From assembly GCF_024679245.1 (NCBI RefSeq), contig NC_090178.1, forward strand, positions 4,323,702 to 4,387,701: a stretch of 64,000 nt of DNA, in the 5' to 3' direction. The notes under the pieces are model-generated. The model was not told the origin of the DNA. It searched no databases and saw only the letters and a program-made list of their open reading frames with translations. Both the position numbers and the translations under genes were made by a program. Positions 10,171 to 24,465 of the stretch are shown piece by piece; within the stretch, counting starts at the first letter, position 1, and each line of letters opens with the position of its first letter. This DNA comes from Pseudorasbora parva (taxonomy: Eukaryota > Chordata > Actinopteri > Cypriniformes > Gobionidae).

Positions 10171-11570
10171 GCAATTACTTGTTGAATTTAATAATCTCTC
10201 TGAAATGGTTGATGCACATTACTTATATCTTGATATGTGCAAGTAGTGATAATCCCACAGCAGAAACAAATTTTGCGACACTAACGGTTGACAAAAGACC
10301 ATGTGATTTGTGTTACAATCTACTCCTAGCTATCATCTTTTTGATTGTGCTGGCACAGTCGCACTTGTTGAAATGGTTAATATGAGAAAGATGAAGAAAA
10401 CCGACTCAGCTGTGGGATTCGTATGGATTTGGAGTACTATTGTTGTATTATTGATCTGTCAGGGAAGGCATGGGGCATCAGGGATGGAATAATAGCTTTT
10501 GGTGTGCTGTGAATGGATGAATACTTGCCTTGAAACGATGTTTGATTCCACTTTTTGAGCCCTTTACCATGATGAACACAAATTTAATCATTCTTTGCAC
10601 TGATTAAATTCTTTGCAAATTTAATCATTCCATGCACAAGTTTTTTTTTCCATGTGCATGGCAAAGTGTCTCTTGCACTTCTTACGTGCACTTCAACTAA
10701 TACATTTGCATAAATCGTGTGTTAATCAAAATCGATATTCATTATTAGAGGACAGTTCTGCTGATGTGCGGATCAATGCGAGGTTGATTGCGAGTCTTTA
10801 TGCCGCTCATTTTTTGCATACCAATTTCAAATGTTGTGTTCCTTGGAAAGTAAAGGTGAGTAAATAATGACAGAAATTGTCTCTTGGTGGAACTAGACTA
10901 ACATACATACTAACATACAAATCATACAAGATGGACTTGTGGAAGGATGTGTGACACTGTGCGAGAGAAGAGCATGTTTTAATTTTGGTGTCAGCATGTG
11001 TTTGGATGGTGGGAGGGGTAAACGAGACGCCCTGAGAGTTTGTTCTCCCTCAGACTCAACAGTGCTGATGATGTTTGCTCAGGGGAAAATCTGTCTGAAA
11101 CTCATTATGTTTTTTTTTTCACAATTCAGCAGTTCTGCACAAGGGAAATTGATTCGGGCGTCTGATAATTTGATATGTACTGACCACATAATTTACACTC
11201 ACTCACAGTTGCTGGCCTTTCTATTATTGATTCACATTTTGTCTTTATCCGTCATCTATGTTTGAAGTGCAGAATCTGATTAACCAAAAGATCCTAAATA
11301 TATATTTTTCTTGCATAACTTTAAAAAAAAGTATACTTTTCTTTTAATAAACTGCAAACTACTTTAGCTAAAAGCATCTGCCAAATACATTTAAACCTCC
11401 GACCCTATAAAATATTTTTAGATCACCCATAATGAAATGCTTTTTTTAACATTACATAAACCTCCCTGATACTTGACAGATATATCTCTGAAATAGGTAT
11501 CCTGAGAAATCGCACCTGGCAGAACTAGACTGTGCAACAACAACAAAAAGATCTGCCATTTTTGTACAGT
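10171..11570. other. Intronic DNA, little recognised
   Basis: A short direct repeat of the block AAATTTAATCATTC lies at 10579-10632. A family B fragment (AAGGTGAGTAAATAATGACA) lies near 10853-10872. Otherwise no repeat ends or coding. Confidence 0.45.
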
Positions 11571-11574
11571 TAGA

Positions 11575-11715
11575 AAACGTCTCGGTTACGTATGTAACCC
11601 TCGTTCCCTGAAGAAGGGAACGGAGACGTACGTCGAACTTAGACCGACGAATTGGGATCTGACCTCAATTCATCAGTCTAAGTCTGACGTACGTCGAACG
11701 TGACCGACTGAAAGG
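11575..11715. repeat. Dispersed teleost repeat fragment with internal palindromes
   Basis: It begins GTCTCGGTTACGTATGTAAC and contains the hairpin CGTTCCCTGAAGAAGGGAACG-like arms and two copies of GACGTACGTCGAAC (11627 and 11687 regions). This combination recurs widely in fish DNA. Class unknown. Confidence 0.5.
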
Positions 11716-12640
11716 GAACTAGCCAACACTGTAAAATATATTATTTGAAGTTGCATGTCGGCTTGACAATAAAAAACACACTTGAAATCCCATTTAAACA
11801 TATTATTTTTATTCTATGACTGTGTCTGAAATTGCATACCGTAGATACTACTTCACAACCATTACAAAAGTACATTCTATATTGTATTGAATGTGTGTAG
11901 TATGGAAGAAATCTAGATGTACATCCGCCATGTTGTCATTGTCATGTGACCGTCACTTCAGTCCCATTCACAAATCCTCTCCCGTGGCCTGATGGGATAG
12001 TAAAGTGTCCACTGAATGTGCACTTCAGAATCTCACCGGAAGTAATCGGGTATTTTTCTTTTTCACCTGCTATGGATAGGCTAATATGAATTTGGACATG
12101 CTATTCGTTCGGCTCACATAGGAGTGTATTCAGGTTGATTGAGGCACTTTTTCCCAGTTATTGCTGTGGCAAAAAGAGTCCCAATCAACCTGAATTCAGG
12201 CCTACTGTTTTTTGCTTAGTGTATAGTGTGGAAGTGTATGCCTATGGTGCAGATTTACTAGCCTACACCAGCGCAAACCCTCATTTGGCGTTAAAAAAAA
12301 ACACTCTCAGGATTTATCGCAGACACATGTGATAAATGAGCACTTGAAAGGTGTGGACAGGGTTATTTTTGGAAGTTTTTCAAATGTATGGGAGGAGAGT
12401 ATTTAAATGAATGTGCTAAATCATGCTAAAACATAGTAACAGCTTGCTAAAGCATAAACAAACGGCTAGAAGTGCAATGTGCTTGACTTCGTCTAACTTT
12501 AAGACAAGGCTTTGTCAAGCCAGCATCATGGCATTTGTCATCAAACTATACTATAGTTTGAGTTTGATTGTACAATGACATGCTATTTAAGTCTTTTTTG
12601 TTTGATTCAATGTGTTACTTGCCATATCGGTGACATTTAC
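11716..12640. other. Intronic DNA with one probable repeat piece
   Basis: 11815-12130 (GTGTCTGAAATTGCATACC onward, with CATCCGCCATGTTG) has the look of a common cyprinid dispersed repeat. The rest shows nothing recognisable. Confidence 0.4.
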
Positions 12641-12888
12641 TACACTCTAAAAAATGCTGGGTTAAAAACAACCCAAGTTGGGTTGAAAATGCACCAACCC
12701 AACAATTGGGTTGTTTTAACCCAATGGTTGAGTTGTTTTAACCCAGTGGTTGGGTTAAATGTTGCTTAAGATAACCCAATTGCTGGGTAAGAACAACTCA
12801 ACCATTGGGTTAAAACAACCCAATTGTTGGGTTGGTGCATTTTCAACCCAACTTGGGTTGTTTTTAACCTAGCATTTTTTAGAGTGTA
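12641..12888. mobile_element. Near-perfect palindromic MITE of the AACCCAA type
   Basis: The whole 248-bp block is a foldback. It begins TACACTCTAAAAAATGC and ends with the reverse complement, with about 110-bp arms differing at only a few positions and a short centre near CTTAAGATAACC. The arms are full of AACCCAA/TTGGGTT repeats. TA at both edges suggests a Tc1/mariner-type TA target. No coding. Confidence 0.8.
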
Positions 12889-14490
12889 GCTAAATCTAAG
12901 CAATCTAACTAATTTGTTTTATTCAGTGAGTTGGAAACACCTCCTTTTTTGGCAAGCAATTCAACTGAAGGCCTTAAAAAAAGTTCAAAAAGTGTAGAAA
13001 TTGCTAGTAAATTTCACACTTAATTGCAAAGTAATGGCAAGTATCGCATTGCCATTTAATGCTGAATTTTGAAGTAGAAAGACTCATGGTATTTTCTAAT
13101 AAAACATACAACAAATGGTCTTTTTGGGATATTTTTGGAAGTAATTACTCTATCACAGTTTCAAAAAGTACCATAGTCTGATACCCTCACTGTACCTCCA
13201 CAGTATACTTTTATGCAAATGAATCAAGAATGCAAAAGACTCATTAGTCTCCACATCAAAGGCAGAGGGGTTTCTGTTCTCGAAACGTGTTTAGTTCCAT
13301 TAGCTCATTCTTTCCTCAACATTACCAGGACGTATTCGACAATGCCGCAGTGGGATTACGGGCAGCACACCAGTAGCTGGAAGATTTCTGGTTCCCTGCC
13401 CTGGTTTTGTACCCTTGAGCAGGTCATGTGACCCAGACTTTAGTGCAACATGCATCTGTGCTTCCCCTTGACCCAACACAGATGCCTTGAAACGCCTTAT
13501 GTAATCGAATTAAAATTATGCGTTGACTGACCTAGACCAGACAGAAAGATGACAATTTTTAAGATGAGAGTTCTTATTGTAAAACCAGTCATGAATCTGT
13601 GTTTTCTTAATTGTCTTTTTAAGACTAATTGCTTTTAATGCAGAGAGGGAGAGAGATTGCATTTGTTCTGTTTGTCTTGCAGGGCATATTTTGCTTCGAC
13701 ATTTTGCTTTCACAGTGAATACTAATCGCACTGCAACACAATAAGTCCCTGCAGGGTATCTAAGGGCGCTTTCACAAGAGAACTTTTGGTGCAGACTCGA
13801 GTCCGTTTGACGTCAAAGCCCGGGTTTGTTTTGTTGGTACGGTTCATTTGGACTATCTGAACCAGTGTTTTATGAGCATTTCTCAAAGCTATGTTTCCAT
13901 TAACCTGTTTTTATGCACATTTTTGAAGTATCACATCAGAGACTAGTGATGGAAATGCCAAATTTTGCCAAAAAAATCCCTTTTTTACGCTCACTTGAGG
14001 TAGTTTTTGACTGGTGCAAAAACAGTGAATGCGATTAACGGGAGATGGAAACTTTTAGAAGAATTTTTTTGACGTATAGCTAACATTAAACCCAATTGAT
14101 AGGGACATTCTGAAAAGCTTAATGCACAAAAAATGTGATATTAAAAGACCAAACTCCGTAAACAAAATACTAATAAAGCACACGATGTGTAGAAAAGCAG
14201 ATGAGCCCAGAAAATGACGAAAGAATGCAAATTTGTGTTCAGGGTTGTTTTTTTGTGTGCAAATCACTAAACCTGCCTGTGTTTTATCAATCAGGTATAA
14301 CATATTTTTTCTCTTTTTTTATAACTGTTCGTCCATTAAGCCTCATTATAGGCATTTTCTATGGGAGGAAAACGCTTAATGTGTAGGTAAATTGTGTTCA
14401 TCTGAATTTCTGTACATATGCTTTATTAGTTTGGTGTTTACCAAGATATATTTTCTTAAGCCACAGGCATTTTTCATGTTAAAGTTTTCA
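12889..14490. other. Intronic DNA, mostly unassigned
   Basis: 13765-13870 (GGGCGCTTTCACAAGAG onward) and 13880-14050 (GTTTCCATTAACCTG, TTATGCACATTTTTGAAG) look like ends of dispersed elements. The second resembles the GTTTCCATCC-ended element at 36272-38262. No coding. Confidence 0.4.
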
Positions 14491-14491
14491 T

Positions 14492-14720
14492 AATAGTTCA
14501 CCTAAAAATGAAAATTAGCCCATAATTTACTCAGCCTCAAGTCATCCTATGTGTCTATGACATTCACTGAAAAAAAGGTGTGTTGGATTTACATGATTTA
14601 ATCATGTACATCGGTTCCACATGATTCAGTTAAGTTAAACAAACATAATTTGTTCACATAACTTCAACATAATGAAATGAAGTAATTTTTAAGTGACCCA
14701 ATTGAGTAGTCTCAAAATGA
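14492..14720. repeat. Family B fragment followed by an A/T-rich element end
   Basis: ATAGTTCACCTAAAAATGAA and ACTCAGCCTCAAGTCATCC at 14492-14548 are family B. CACTGAAAAAAAGGTGTG at 14565 starts a second, unassigned repeat. Confidence 0.5.
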
Positions 14721-15305
14721 TTTTAATATGGTTTCCTAACAACATGGTGCGCACGCGGGCTTGAGACCCTGACTCTTTAATCAAATCACATGCTTATTTT
14801 GTTTTTAGTATATTTTAGTGGTCACTTGACTGATGTATAAGACTGCACAAGATAACTTTCACTCTGTTAGCCATCAATAGCACATAACGAACATGTCAAG
14901 TGCTATGAAGTGCTCTTTAATGACATGTGCTGTCTAAGTCCACCAAGGGAGTAGGTTTGGTCTCAGCTTTGGTGGGGACATCCCACCAGGTTTGCCCAGA
15001 TTATATAGTCTATTATTTATGTTACTGAGTATGGAAATGCACCATAGTTTATTAATACGTCTATTAATTTATGACGCTCTTCAGTTCAAATTATCCAGTA
15101 CCAAAATAATAATAAAACTAAATACTCTTTCATTTTCAAGTTCATAAATGATTTTCAAAACTGAGAAATTAAAAAAAAAAAATGCATACACACAAAATGA
15201 CTTATTTTCAATATAAAAAGTGATTGTAGACTGGATATTTTTTTACAGTATTGGGCATGTCAATGATTAGTAACAACTTTAGCTTTGATGCATAGTTAAC
15301 ATAGG
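14721..15305. other. Intronic DNA, nothing recognised
   Basis: A/T-rich and non-coding. A GTGGGGACATCCCACC palindrome at about 14972-14987 is the only notable motif. Confidence 0.4.
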
Positions 15306-15720
15306 ACTTACATGGGTAGGTTTAGGGACAGTGTCATTATGCCAACATTATTTTCATAACTTCTTACGAAATAAAAAGTTTATCCCTCAGAAAAAAGTAT
15401 TTTCCTCTCTTGTCAACATTATAGCTTGGTGCATGTGAGCGCGGCGCACGCTCTTCAGTGGTGAAGGCGCGCGCTGTGTACGTCACATAAGAACGCACAC
15501 TCAAAAGTAATCCGGTCAGGTCGTTAACATGGTGAAATGTTTCGTTTGATCGATTCATGAAAAGGTTTATCCCACCCATCTCAAAACGATTACAATTTCA
15601 TTCAGCTTGGGCATTTTGATTACGATTGAGGTGTTTATATGGAGCATTTTCATTAAGATTGGACTTTTAAACCGATTACAGTGCTCCATGTAAACGCACC
15701 CAACTGTAAAAAAATTGCGC
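15306..15720 (-). repeat. Repeat family H, copy 1
   Basis: Its reverse complement matches 37125-37440: shared ACGACCTGACCG(G)ATTAC, AGTGTGCGT, GACAAGAGAGGAAA, TCTGAGGGRTAAACTTTTTA and ATAATGTTGGMATAATGACAC. It ends in CATGTAAACGCACCC. It is non-coding and probably a DNA-transposon derivative. Confidence 0.65.
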
Positions 15721-16350
15721 TACATGGCACTTTAAAAACCGGATAGTTATTTATAGTTCGATTACGGATATTTCACATTATGTTCGAATGCATATTCGAA
15801 TATCGAATAAAAAGTGACAGCCCTAGTTCGAGTACTTGATTGGTTCACATTAACCCCAAATAATGTAATCTAGTAGATTGCACATTTAAGAGAATTACAT
15901 TAATTGAAAGCAAAGAAATCATGTTTGCAAGAGGAACACAATTTTGTTGCGTAGATTGCAAATAATAAGATTACGTAAATTGGACAATGTGTGTTTTCCT
16001 TTTTTTTCAGTGTTCTTCTTTCAGACGAATAAAAGTTGAGTTATATTTAAAAAGTCCTGGCTAATCCAAGCTTTATAATTGCAGGGATTGTTGCTCTGTT
16101 TTTGAAGTCCATACAAATGCATCTGTCCATCAGATAACGTGCTCCACACGGCTCGGGGCGGTTAATGAATGCCTTTGGAAGTGAATTGATGCGTTTGTAG
16201 TCGTCATCTACAGTGGCCATAAACGGACAAACTTCTCTAGAGCGCTAGCTAGCTACTCTATGCTGTCTCAGACGACGGCATCTTTGTCCTGTCAGCCACC
16301 ATCGATTGCTTCAATAGGCAATTCACAACCTCACCACTAGATGCTGCTAA
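15721..16350. other. Intronic DNA with possible hAT-end fragment
   Basis: ATTCGAATATCGAATAAAAA then GTGACAGCCCTAG at about 15793-15826 resembles a terminus of a hAT-type element. The matching other end was not found. The rest is unremarkable. Confidence 0.35.
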
Positions 16351-16374
16351 AATGTACACAGTGCACCTTTAAGT
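16351..16374. repeat. Isolated end of a TTAA-type element
   Basis: CACAGTGCACCTTTAAG matches the right terminus of the 2721-3371 element. The partner end was not located within a few kb. Confidence 0.4.
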
Positions 16375-17580
16375 CAGTTAAAGCGGTAAACAGCTGCGGA
16401 CAGTATTGATGGTGTAATCAAGGATTTGACCAAAAACAAAAAATAGTTGTGACAACAGCCTATAAGTGCATTTGCTATAACATGTCATTGCATTAAAGGC
16501 TTTTACTTGTATTACTAATTCACATTTACAAACGTATGTTAATAATATATATTGTTCTTGACGTTATTCAAGCAGGCAACTTTTCAAAAATCACCTGTTG
16601 GAATCAGCAAAAAACCGGATGGGCACATGTGTTGACAGGCAGCAGGTGAACCGCTTGTTCAGTATATCATAACCAATTTTGAACGTTAATGCAACACATT
16701 GTGGGGCAAGTGGGTCAATGTGAATGGTTTGTGTTGGTTTGTCCCCCCTTTTGCAGGGCCGAGATGGCTGGCTGGCAGAGAAAGCGCAATGAAATCAATC
16801 CTCTGCCAGTCGAAACAGATGCTGCGTCTTTCAAAACTGGCTCCTGTCTTTTCCGGGTGTGGAGCTCTCCAGGCTTGGCCCGGCACATATTCTGTGGCTC
16901 TCTGTTTTTTCTGGATGTGTTTGTCTTTGTTGTTGCCGGCTTGAAGTCCATCAGCTCTGGCCTGTGTGTCTACTGGGAAGGAGCCGTTGACGTAATCGCA
17001 TTGCTGGGGTGGGCTGATTCAATCGCGTTGGGCTTCAAGCCTGAGGTTGCTTATTACACCTGTTGGAAACAGCAGTGACAGATGGCACTTTTTTTGGCGA
17101 TCTAGACGTTTTAAAATGTGTCGCTAAGGCAATCAAGCCGTAGAGGATTTGTAAACATTTTCCCCACAGATACTAAACCATTTAGCATGTTATTTCAGTG
17201 CAAAAACCTGCATTTTATTCACAAACCGCCCGCAGTCCAGCTCAACCAGATGCTAAATGTGCTGGAATAGTTCTGCACCGAGTCATTATTCTTTTCAGCA
17301 CAAACACACCTCCTTTTTATGCAAATTAAGCTGTTTTATTCACAAAAATAGCACTATTTATATGCTCACTTGGACTGCGTTTAAGTTCGAGATCATGCAT
17401 ATCCATTTTTATTGTTTTTACATTTGTCTTTGGTTGTTTTTATCATCTTTTTAATTTGAGTAGTTCTTAAAAGCAACTGTGAGCGCCACCTATTGGATTA
17501 ATTAATTAGTGCAGTCAATTTCAGGAAGATGCACAGGCGATTACTTTTTAGAGCGGTAATTTTATTTTAAACCATGCATT
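16375..17580. other. Intronic DNA, nothing confidently coding
   Basis: A 129-codon open stretch at 16689-17078 has no recognisable domain. A TTTTGCAG acceptor-like site at about 16755 is followed by an open phase-1 frame, but it has no convincing donor or protein content. Confidence 0.4.
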
Positions 17581-17743
17581 TAAATGTACACTGTAAACAC
17601 TGTAAACAATTATATGATCAATAAGTTAGGGCAACGTATGTTTTTACATTGCTTTAACTCATCTACTAATTTTTAACGTCAGTTTGATGTAATTTAAGTT
17701 GAAATTACTTACATTTTTAAGTACAATCAACTTGGATGTTTAA

Positions 17744-18490
<747 letters not shown>

Positions 18491-18530
18491 TAAGGCAGCA
18501 AATTTTTTTACAGTGCACATTTTCTTGTGG

Positions 18531-19445
<915 letters not shown>

Positions 19446-19449
19446 TACT

Positions 19450-19720
19450 CAAGTAAATGTATCTTGAATTAAAAATGTTTAGATTTGGAAAAATACTATT
19501 GCTATTTTTAAAATACTAATTACTATTACTATGTTAATTAAAAAAATACCAAAAATATGTATATCAGTTTTTTACATTCAGTATTTTTCCAATACAAATA
19601 TCTAAACACTTGAGCATTTGACTTAGTATCTTATCAAAATTAAGTGAGTTTATGCTTAGAACAAGAAAAATATCAGCCAATGTGGTAAAAGAAAACAAAA
19701 AAAACAAAACAAAAAAAAAC
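19450..19720. repeat. Dispersed repeat fragment (CTCAAGTAAATGTATCTTG type)
   Basis: The start CTCAAGTAAATGTATCTTG recurs exactly at 26469-26487. The rest (TTAGAACAAGAAAAATATCA, ending in A-rich tracts) is a common fish repeat style. Class unknown. Confidence 0.5.
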
Positions 19721-21198
19721 TACTTAAAATTAACTTTCTGGATTTCTTTTCCAGAAAGTGTCTTCTTATGCTTTTTCATTTATCCCCTTTCATGTAGTGT
19801 GTAAGAGAGCTGTTTGTCAATGTAAAAGGTCTGCAAAGTTTAAAAGGGCAGAACATTTTTGTTATTTTCTCTTAAAAGAAAGAAGCGATTATGAACTGCC
19901 CGAAACTAGTCGTCAGCAATTTCACTTCCTCACTTCGTACTCAAACCTATAGGTTTCTAACTAATTTGCATAATGCCAGCCTGTGGTTGCCATTGGTTGC
20001 TGGCGGAAAAACATTTACTACTTTGCACCGCCCTCAAACACTGTAGTTGTAGCTGATACTGAAAGAGCTTAGTTCGGTATCAGATTGAAATTGTAAAACC
20101 GAAGGCATCGTTACTGTTTGTATCACTGTATCAAGTGCTGAGGAACTGCTGAAATCCATATATGGTAATGGACATTTGGTTTTCGACGCATGCTGTAGGC
20201 ACTCGACCAATCACAAAAGACTGGGCTGGCCGTCTGACCAATCAGAGTGCAGGCTCTCGGAAAGGACTGAATCCTTTATCAAGCCATTTCAGACTGTGAG
20301 AAAAGAGCTGATGCTGCAATATATATAATGAGAAAATTAGTTGGATGCATGCAAATCTATTGTAGGAGACTCCAAAAACGACATTAGAAGACTGTAAAAT
20401 AGCATAATAGGGGTAAGAAAATCATTTTTGCAATGTTGCAGTAGCGGAAAGACATTTAAACATCGAGTTCTCTATGGCTCGCCTTTGACAAATGAAATAT
20501 GACAGATCTGTGACCACACACGTCGGTTCAAAGCTTGAGGTGAGGATGAAGGGTTAAGTCACCATGTAAGTCTTTCAGTGACATGAATATTGTCCTTTGC
20601 AGGCAGTAAGATGAACCGTAGTAAATAATGAGGATTGCCTAAAGTCTTCATTACAGTGAACCTAGGAGACATGTTAATGTAACGGGTCGGCGGCGGCGTT
20701 ATGTTTTGCGAGCATGTATAATTATCATCTCTGGTTCCTCCCTTGCCCTTCTCCAACCCCCAGCTCAACCCGTGCATGAATATGTCCAAGAAGAAATGGC
20801 CTCACTCTAGTAATAATGAAAAAAGCCCCATGTTTTATTTAACACAGCAGAAGAGAGGATCATTCAAGTGGCGGCAGAGTGGATGTAGCGGCAGAAATAA
20901 GTGGGGTGAGAGGCTCGCGCGCACACAAATATTCTCTGCACACGCTCGGCCATGCGTGGCATGAGTGTGTGTGTGTGTGTGCGTGCATGCATGCCACGTG
21001 TGAGCACAGGTACGGCAGCTCTTTTCCTCTGGTTTGCTCCACCAGCCAGGTGAATTCTTGCAGCAAAGCTAACTGGTCAAACGTAAAGAAAATATGTGCA
21101 TATTCCTGCCACTGTAAACATAAATCTTTTAGAGAAATGCTATTGGCATACTGAGAGAATCTAATAAGGGTCAGGTCCTTGAGATGCATTTGGTGCTG
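19721..21198. other. Intronic DNA; 19985-20330 probably repeat-derived
   Basis: GACCAATCAGAGTGCAGGCT and the preceding CACTCGACCAATCACAAAAG suggest a dispersed repeat at about 19985-20330. From 20430 to 21198 the sequence looks unique and non-coding, with a short TG array at 20964-20982. Confidence 0.4.
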
Positions 21199-21432
<234 letters not shown>

Positions 21433-21639
21433 GTTGGAGACAGAGTTGAGATTGGAGTGGGCTCTTTGTCCTGAGGGACGTGGAGGGTCCTTGCACTCTC
21501 CCTGTCCTCATTATGGCAGACAAGGTGCTCGGCCACGAATCAATGGCGGCGGCTTAGACACTAATGCCAGCCGTATCTCGTAATAGGTGCGTGTGTGTGT
21601 GTCTTTGAGTTCGTTTGTGCTGTGTTACAGGAAAAGCAG

Positions 21640-21929
21640 TCATTAGACTCTTTGCACATTTACAGACCATACACTCCCTCAGTGCTCCGAGTTAATGGCG
21701 GTAATTTTTAATGTTGAGTTATTACGCCATTGCAAACCTATAATGAAAGGGAAATTATGGTGGTTTCAGAGCAGCGGGGTATGAAGACTGAACCGCGTTT
21801 CCTCTGGCTGCTGATTTTGTGGTTTATGCTTCTGTTCGCACGTGTCATCAGATGCAAATATTGCCAGTGAATGCAATTAATGCTTTTATTGGGCTTTTTC
21901 CACCTGTTGTTTTTGGAAAATATTCTGTT
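21640..21929. promoter_or_regulatory. Candidate conserved intronic enhancer 1
   Basis: Low-repeat sequence with GTTAATGGCGGTAATTTTTA, CATCAGATGCAAATATTGCC (contains the octamer ATGCAAAT) and TGCAATTAATGC (homeodomain-type). No coding or repeat termini. Motif density and lack of repeats are seen; conservation is inference. Confidence 0.3.
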
Positions 21930-22039
21930 CAACACCTGTTCAATTCTCATTAATGCAATTATCTAATCAACCAATCACATGGCAGTTGCTTCAATGCATT
22001 TAGGGGTGTGGCCCTGGTCAAGACAATCTCCTGAACTCC

Positions 22040-22905
22040 AAAATGAATGTCAGAATGGGAAAGAAAGCTGATTTAAGCAAGACTGGTGTGAAAAGGGAAA
22101 AACATCCAGTATGCGGCAGTCCTGTGGGGGAAAATGCCTTGTTGATGCTAGAGGTCAGAGGAGAAAGGGCCGACTGATTCAAGCTGATAGAAGGGCAACT
22201 TTGACTGAAATAACCACTCTTTAGAACCGAGGTATGCAGCAAAGCATTTGTGAAGCCACAACACACACAACCTTGAGGCGGATGGGCTACAACAGCAGAA
22301 GACCCCACCGGTACCACTCATCTTCTGTACAAATAGGAAATAGAGGCTACAATTTGCACAAGCTCACCAAAATTGTCTCGACTTCTGATGAGACATTCAG
22401 ATGGAAGAGTCAGAATTTGGCATAAACAGAAGGAGAATATGATGCCACTGTTACCACTGTGCAGGCTGGTGGTGGTGGTGTAATGGTGTGGGGGATTTTT
22501 TCTTGGCACACTTTAGGCCCCTTAGTGCCTAAAGCATTGCTTCTGATCCCCTACCTGAGCATTGCTTCTGATCATGTCTATCCCTTTATGACCACCATGT
22601 ACCCATCCTCTGATGGCTACTTCCAGCAGGATAATGCACCATGTCACAAAGCTTAAATCATTTCAAATTAGCTTCTTGAACATGACAATGAGTTCACTTT
22701 ACTAAAATTGCCCCCACAGTCACCAGATCTCAACCCAATAGAGCATCTGTGGTATGTATGTTTGGGAAATCTCCATCAACTGCAAGATGCTCTCCTATCA
22801 ATATGGGCCAACATTTCTAAAGAATACTTTCAGCACTTTGTTGAATCAATGCCACGTAGAATTAAGGCAGTTCTGAAGGCGAAGGGGGTCAAACAGAGTA
22901 TTAGT
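22040..22905 (+). pseudogene. Tc1 transposase pseudogene
   Basis: Recognisable blocks in several frames: TLRRMGYNSRRPHRYH (DNA-binding C-terminal part), GGGGVMVWG, QQDNAPCHKA (second catalytic Asp) and [12 protein letters not shown] (catalytic Glu), ending before a VFLT-type C-terminus. Stops and frameshifts separate the blocks, for example a TAA just after DNAPCHKA, and some central sequence is missing. It cannot make transposase. Confidence 0.88.
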
Positions 22906-23449
22906 GTGGTGTTCCTAACACTGCATGAAAAGTGGGATTTTCGTCCCCGTAAACGGCCGGAAATCTCCCTGATTTTCGACAATTAACGTCAGTTTACAGC
23001 CTGTGAACGTCGCGTTCGTCTGTGCCACATATTGACGGAAACGAACCATGACGTATGTGGAGCTTGCGGAGGCATGCTGGCGCCGGCGCTAATGGCTCTA
23101 ATTAGCATATGAATAGCAGCTCTGGGCGGCGCCTTGCCGGAATGGCTTGAATTTCCTCATTCAGTATTGGTTGAAACTACTACATTGAAACAAGAAATAT
23201 CACTCGTGATTGGTTGGCAGATCTGTTACTATTGGTCAACCTGGGTAATAAATTAATAAATTTAAACCCCCAAATTATAATAATTTTACACAAATATATA
23301 TATAAAATTATGATTTGCATATTATTTTTTAATTGTATATATTCATATTCATGTGATATGCTATTATGTTTTATATTCATGTCATTGTTATCCTATGGAT
23401 TACGCTATTATAACCATCAAGGACATTCATTTATTGAGGAAAGGAAAAT

Positions 23450-24465
23450 ATGCCAGGGACGTGCAGTTTATTCAAAGAAAGAGCTTTATTAGAACAAACA
23501 CAAACACACAACCAAATGCAAAACGTGTGAGACCTGCCCACACAACAATAGGAAGCTCACGAGAAGCCCAAAATCCTACAGCACCATGAAGTCTCTGTTT
23601 TCTGCTTCAGAGCTGTAGGTAACTAGCGCCATTCTGTCTGTTTTAAGTCCATTTTTCAGACGTCTGTCGTGCGTTGCCCTGTTCTTTGGAATCGCCTCTA
23701 ATCTCGATTGCAGCGTGGCACAGAGCTCGGCGAGCTCCTGGCTGGTTGAACAGTCCATCCAGACACCGCGCGAACGATGCCGTCTTCCTCATCAGACATC
23801 AGGTCTATGGTAGCGCACTTCCAAAAGCCCACCTCATCCTCAGCTAACACACTCTTTCTTGCTTGTAGCAGCTGTAAAAACAAACAATAAAGACAATCAG
23901 TATTGCGCGATGTACTGCGTAAAATGCACCTGAAAAATAGTCACACTGACCAAAAACGGATCTAATCTAATAAATCTTACCCTCTTTCTTCTCAATCGAC
24001 TCTGAGCTGAACTCTTCACAGCTTCTGCTTGCGATGCAAGAACTGGATGTTTGTACCTCCTGCGTACTGTCTCTATGTCTTACATGCAGCTGGAAAACAA
24101 TTAAATGAGTGTTATGACGAAGTTGTGAAGACGGCGTAGGGCCTACTGCTTCCTGTAAAATGACCAGAAAAAGAAAACACTTTTATAAAGCAACTTACAT
24201 TTGTTCTTTTACAAGGCTAATTTCAGCTTGTGCTACTTAAAAAGCTTTGCTTTAGGTTACTTTAGCTTAGATAACAGTCTTACCGCAATCTTAGGACTGG
24301 TCTTCTCTTAGGCACTCGTCTTCTCTTCTTAAAGTTAGTATCTTCCACACAGTTTTTCGACTCCAAAGCAAGCAACCTATCATCTATGGACAGCAACCTG
24401 GAGATTACTAAAGTGAACTGCTCGTTAAAATCGGCAGCAAACTGAGCAAGCTGACGAGATTGCAT
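23450..24465 (-). pseudogene. Multi-exon gene-like unit inside the CACTG element (MSDEEDG protein)
   Basis: Exon 1 (24465-24284) starts with ATG, encodes a coiled-coil-like N-terminus and a Lys/Arg-rich tail, and ends at CG|GTAAGA. Exon 2 (about 24089 or 24078 to 23981) lies between TTTTCCAG and AGG|GTAAGA. Exon 3 (about 23876 to 23576) follows TTTTTACAG and encodes VGFWKCATIDLMSDEEDG, then after a frameshift near 23750 QELAELCATLQSRLE and a stop. AATAAA signals lie at about 23486 and 23470 on the minus strand. Using the AG one step downstream of the first acceptor for exons 2 and 3 keeps one frame open. I do not recognise the family. Structure suggests a captured or element-encoded gene with at least one disabling shift. 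Confidence 0.55.

Noticed and set aside
16689..17078. 129-codon plus-strand open frame, considered as a second exon
   Set aside because: An acceptor-like TTTTGCAG and phase-1-compatible frame exist, but no donor, domain or exon-like composition supports it.
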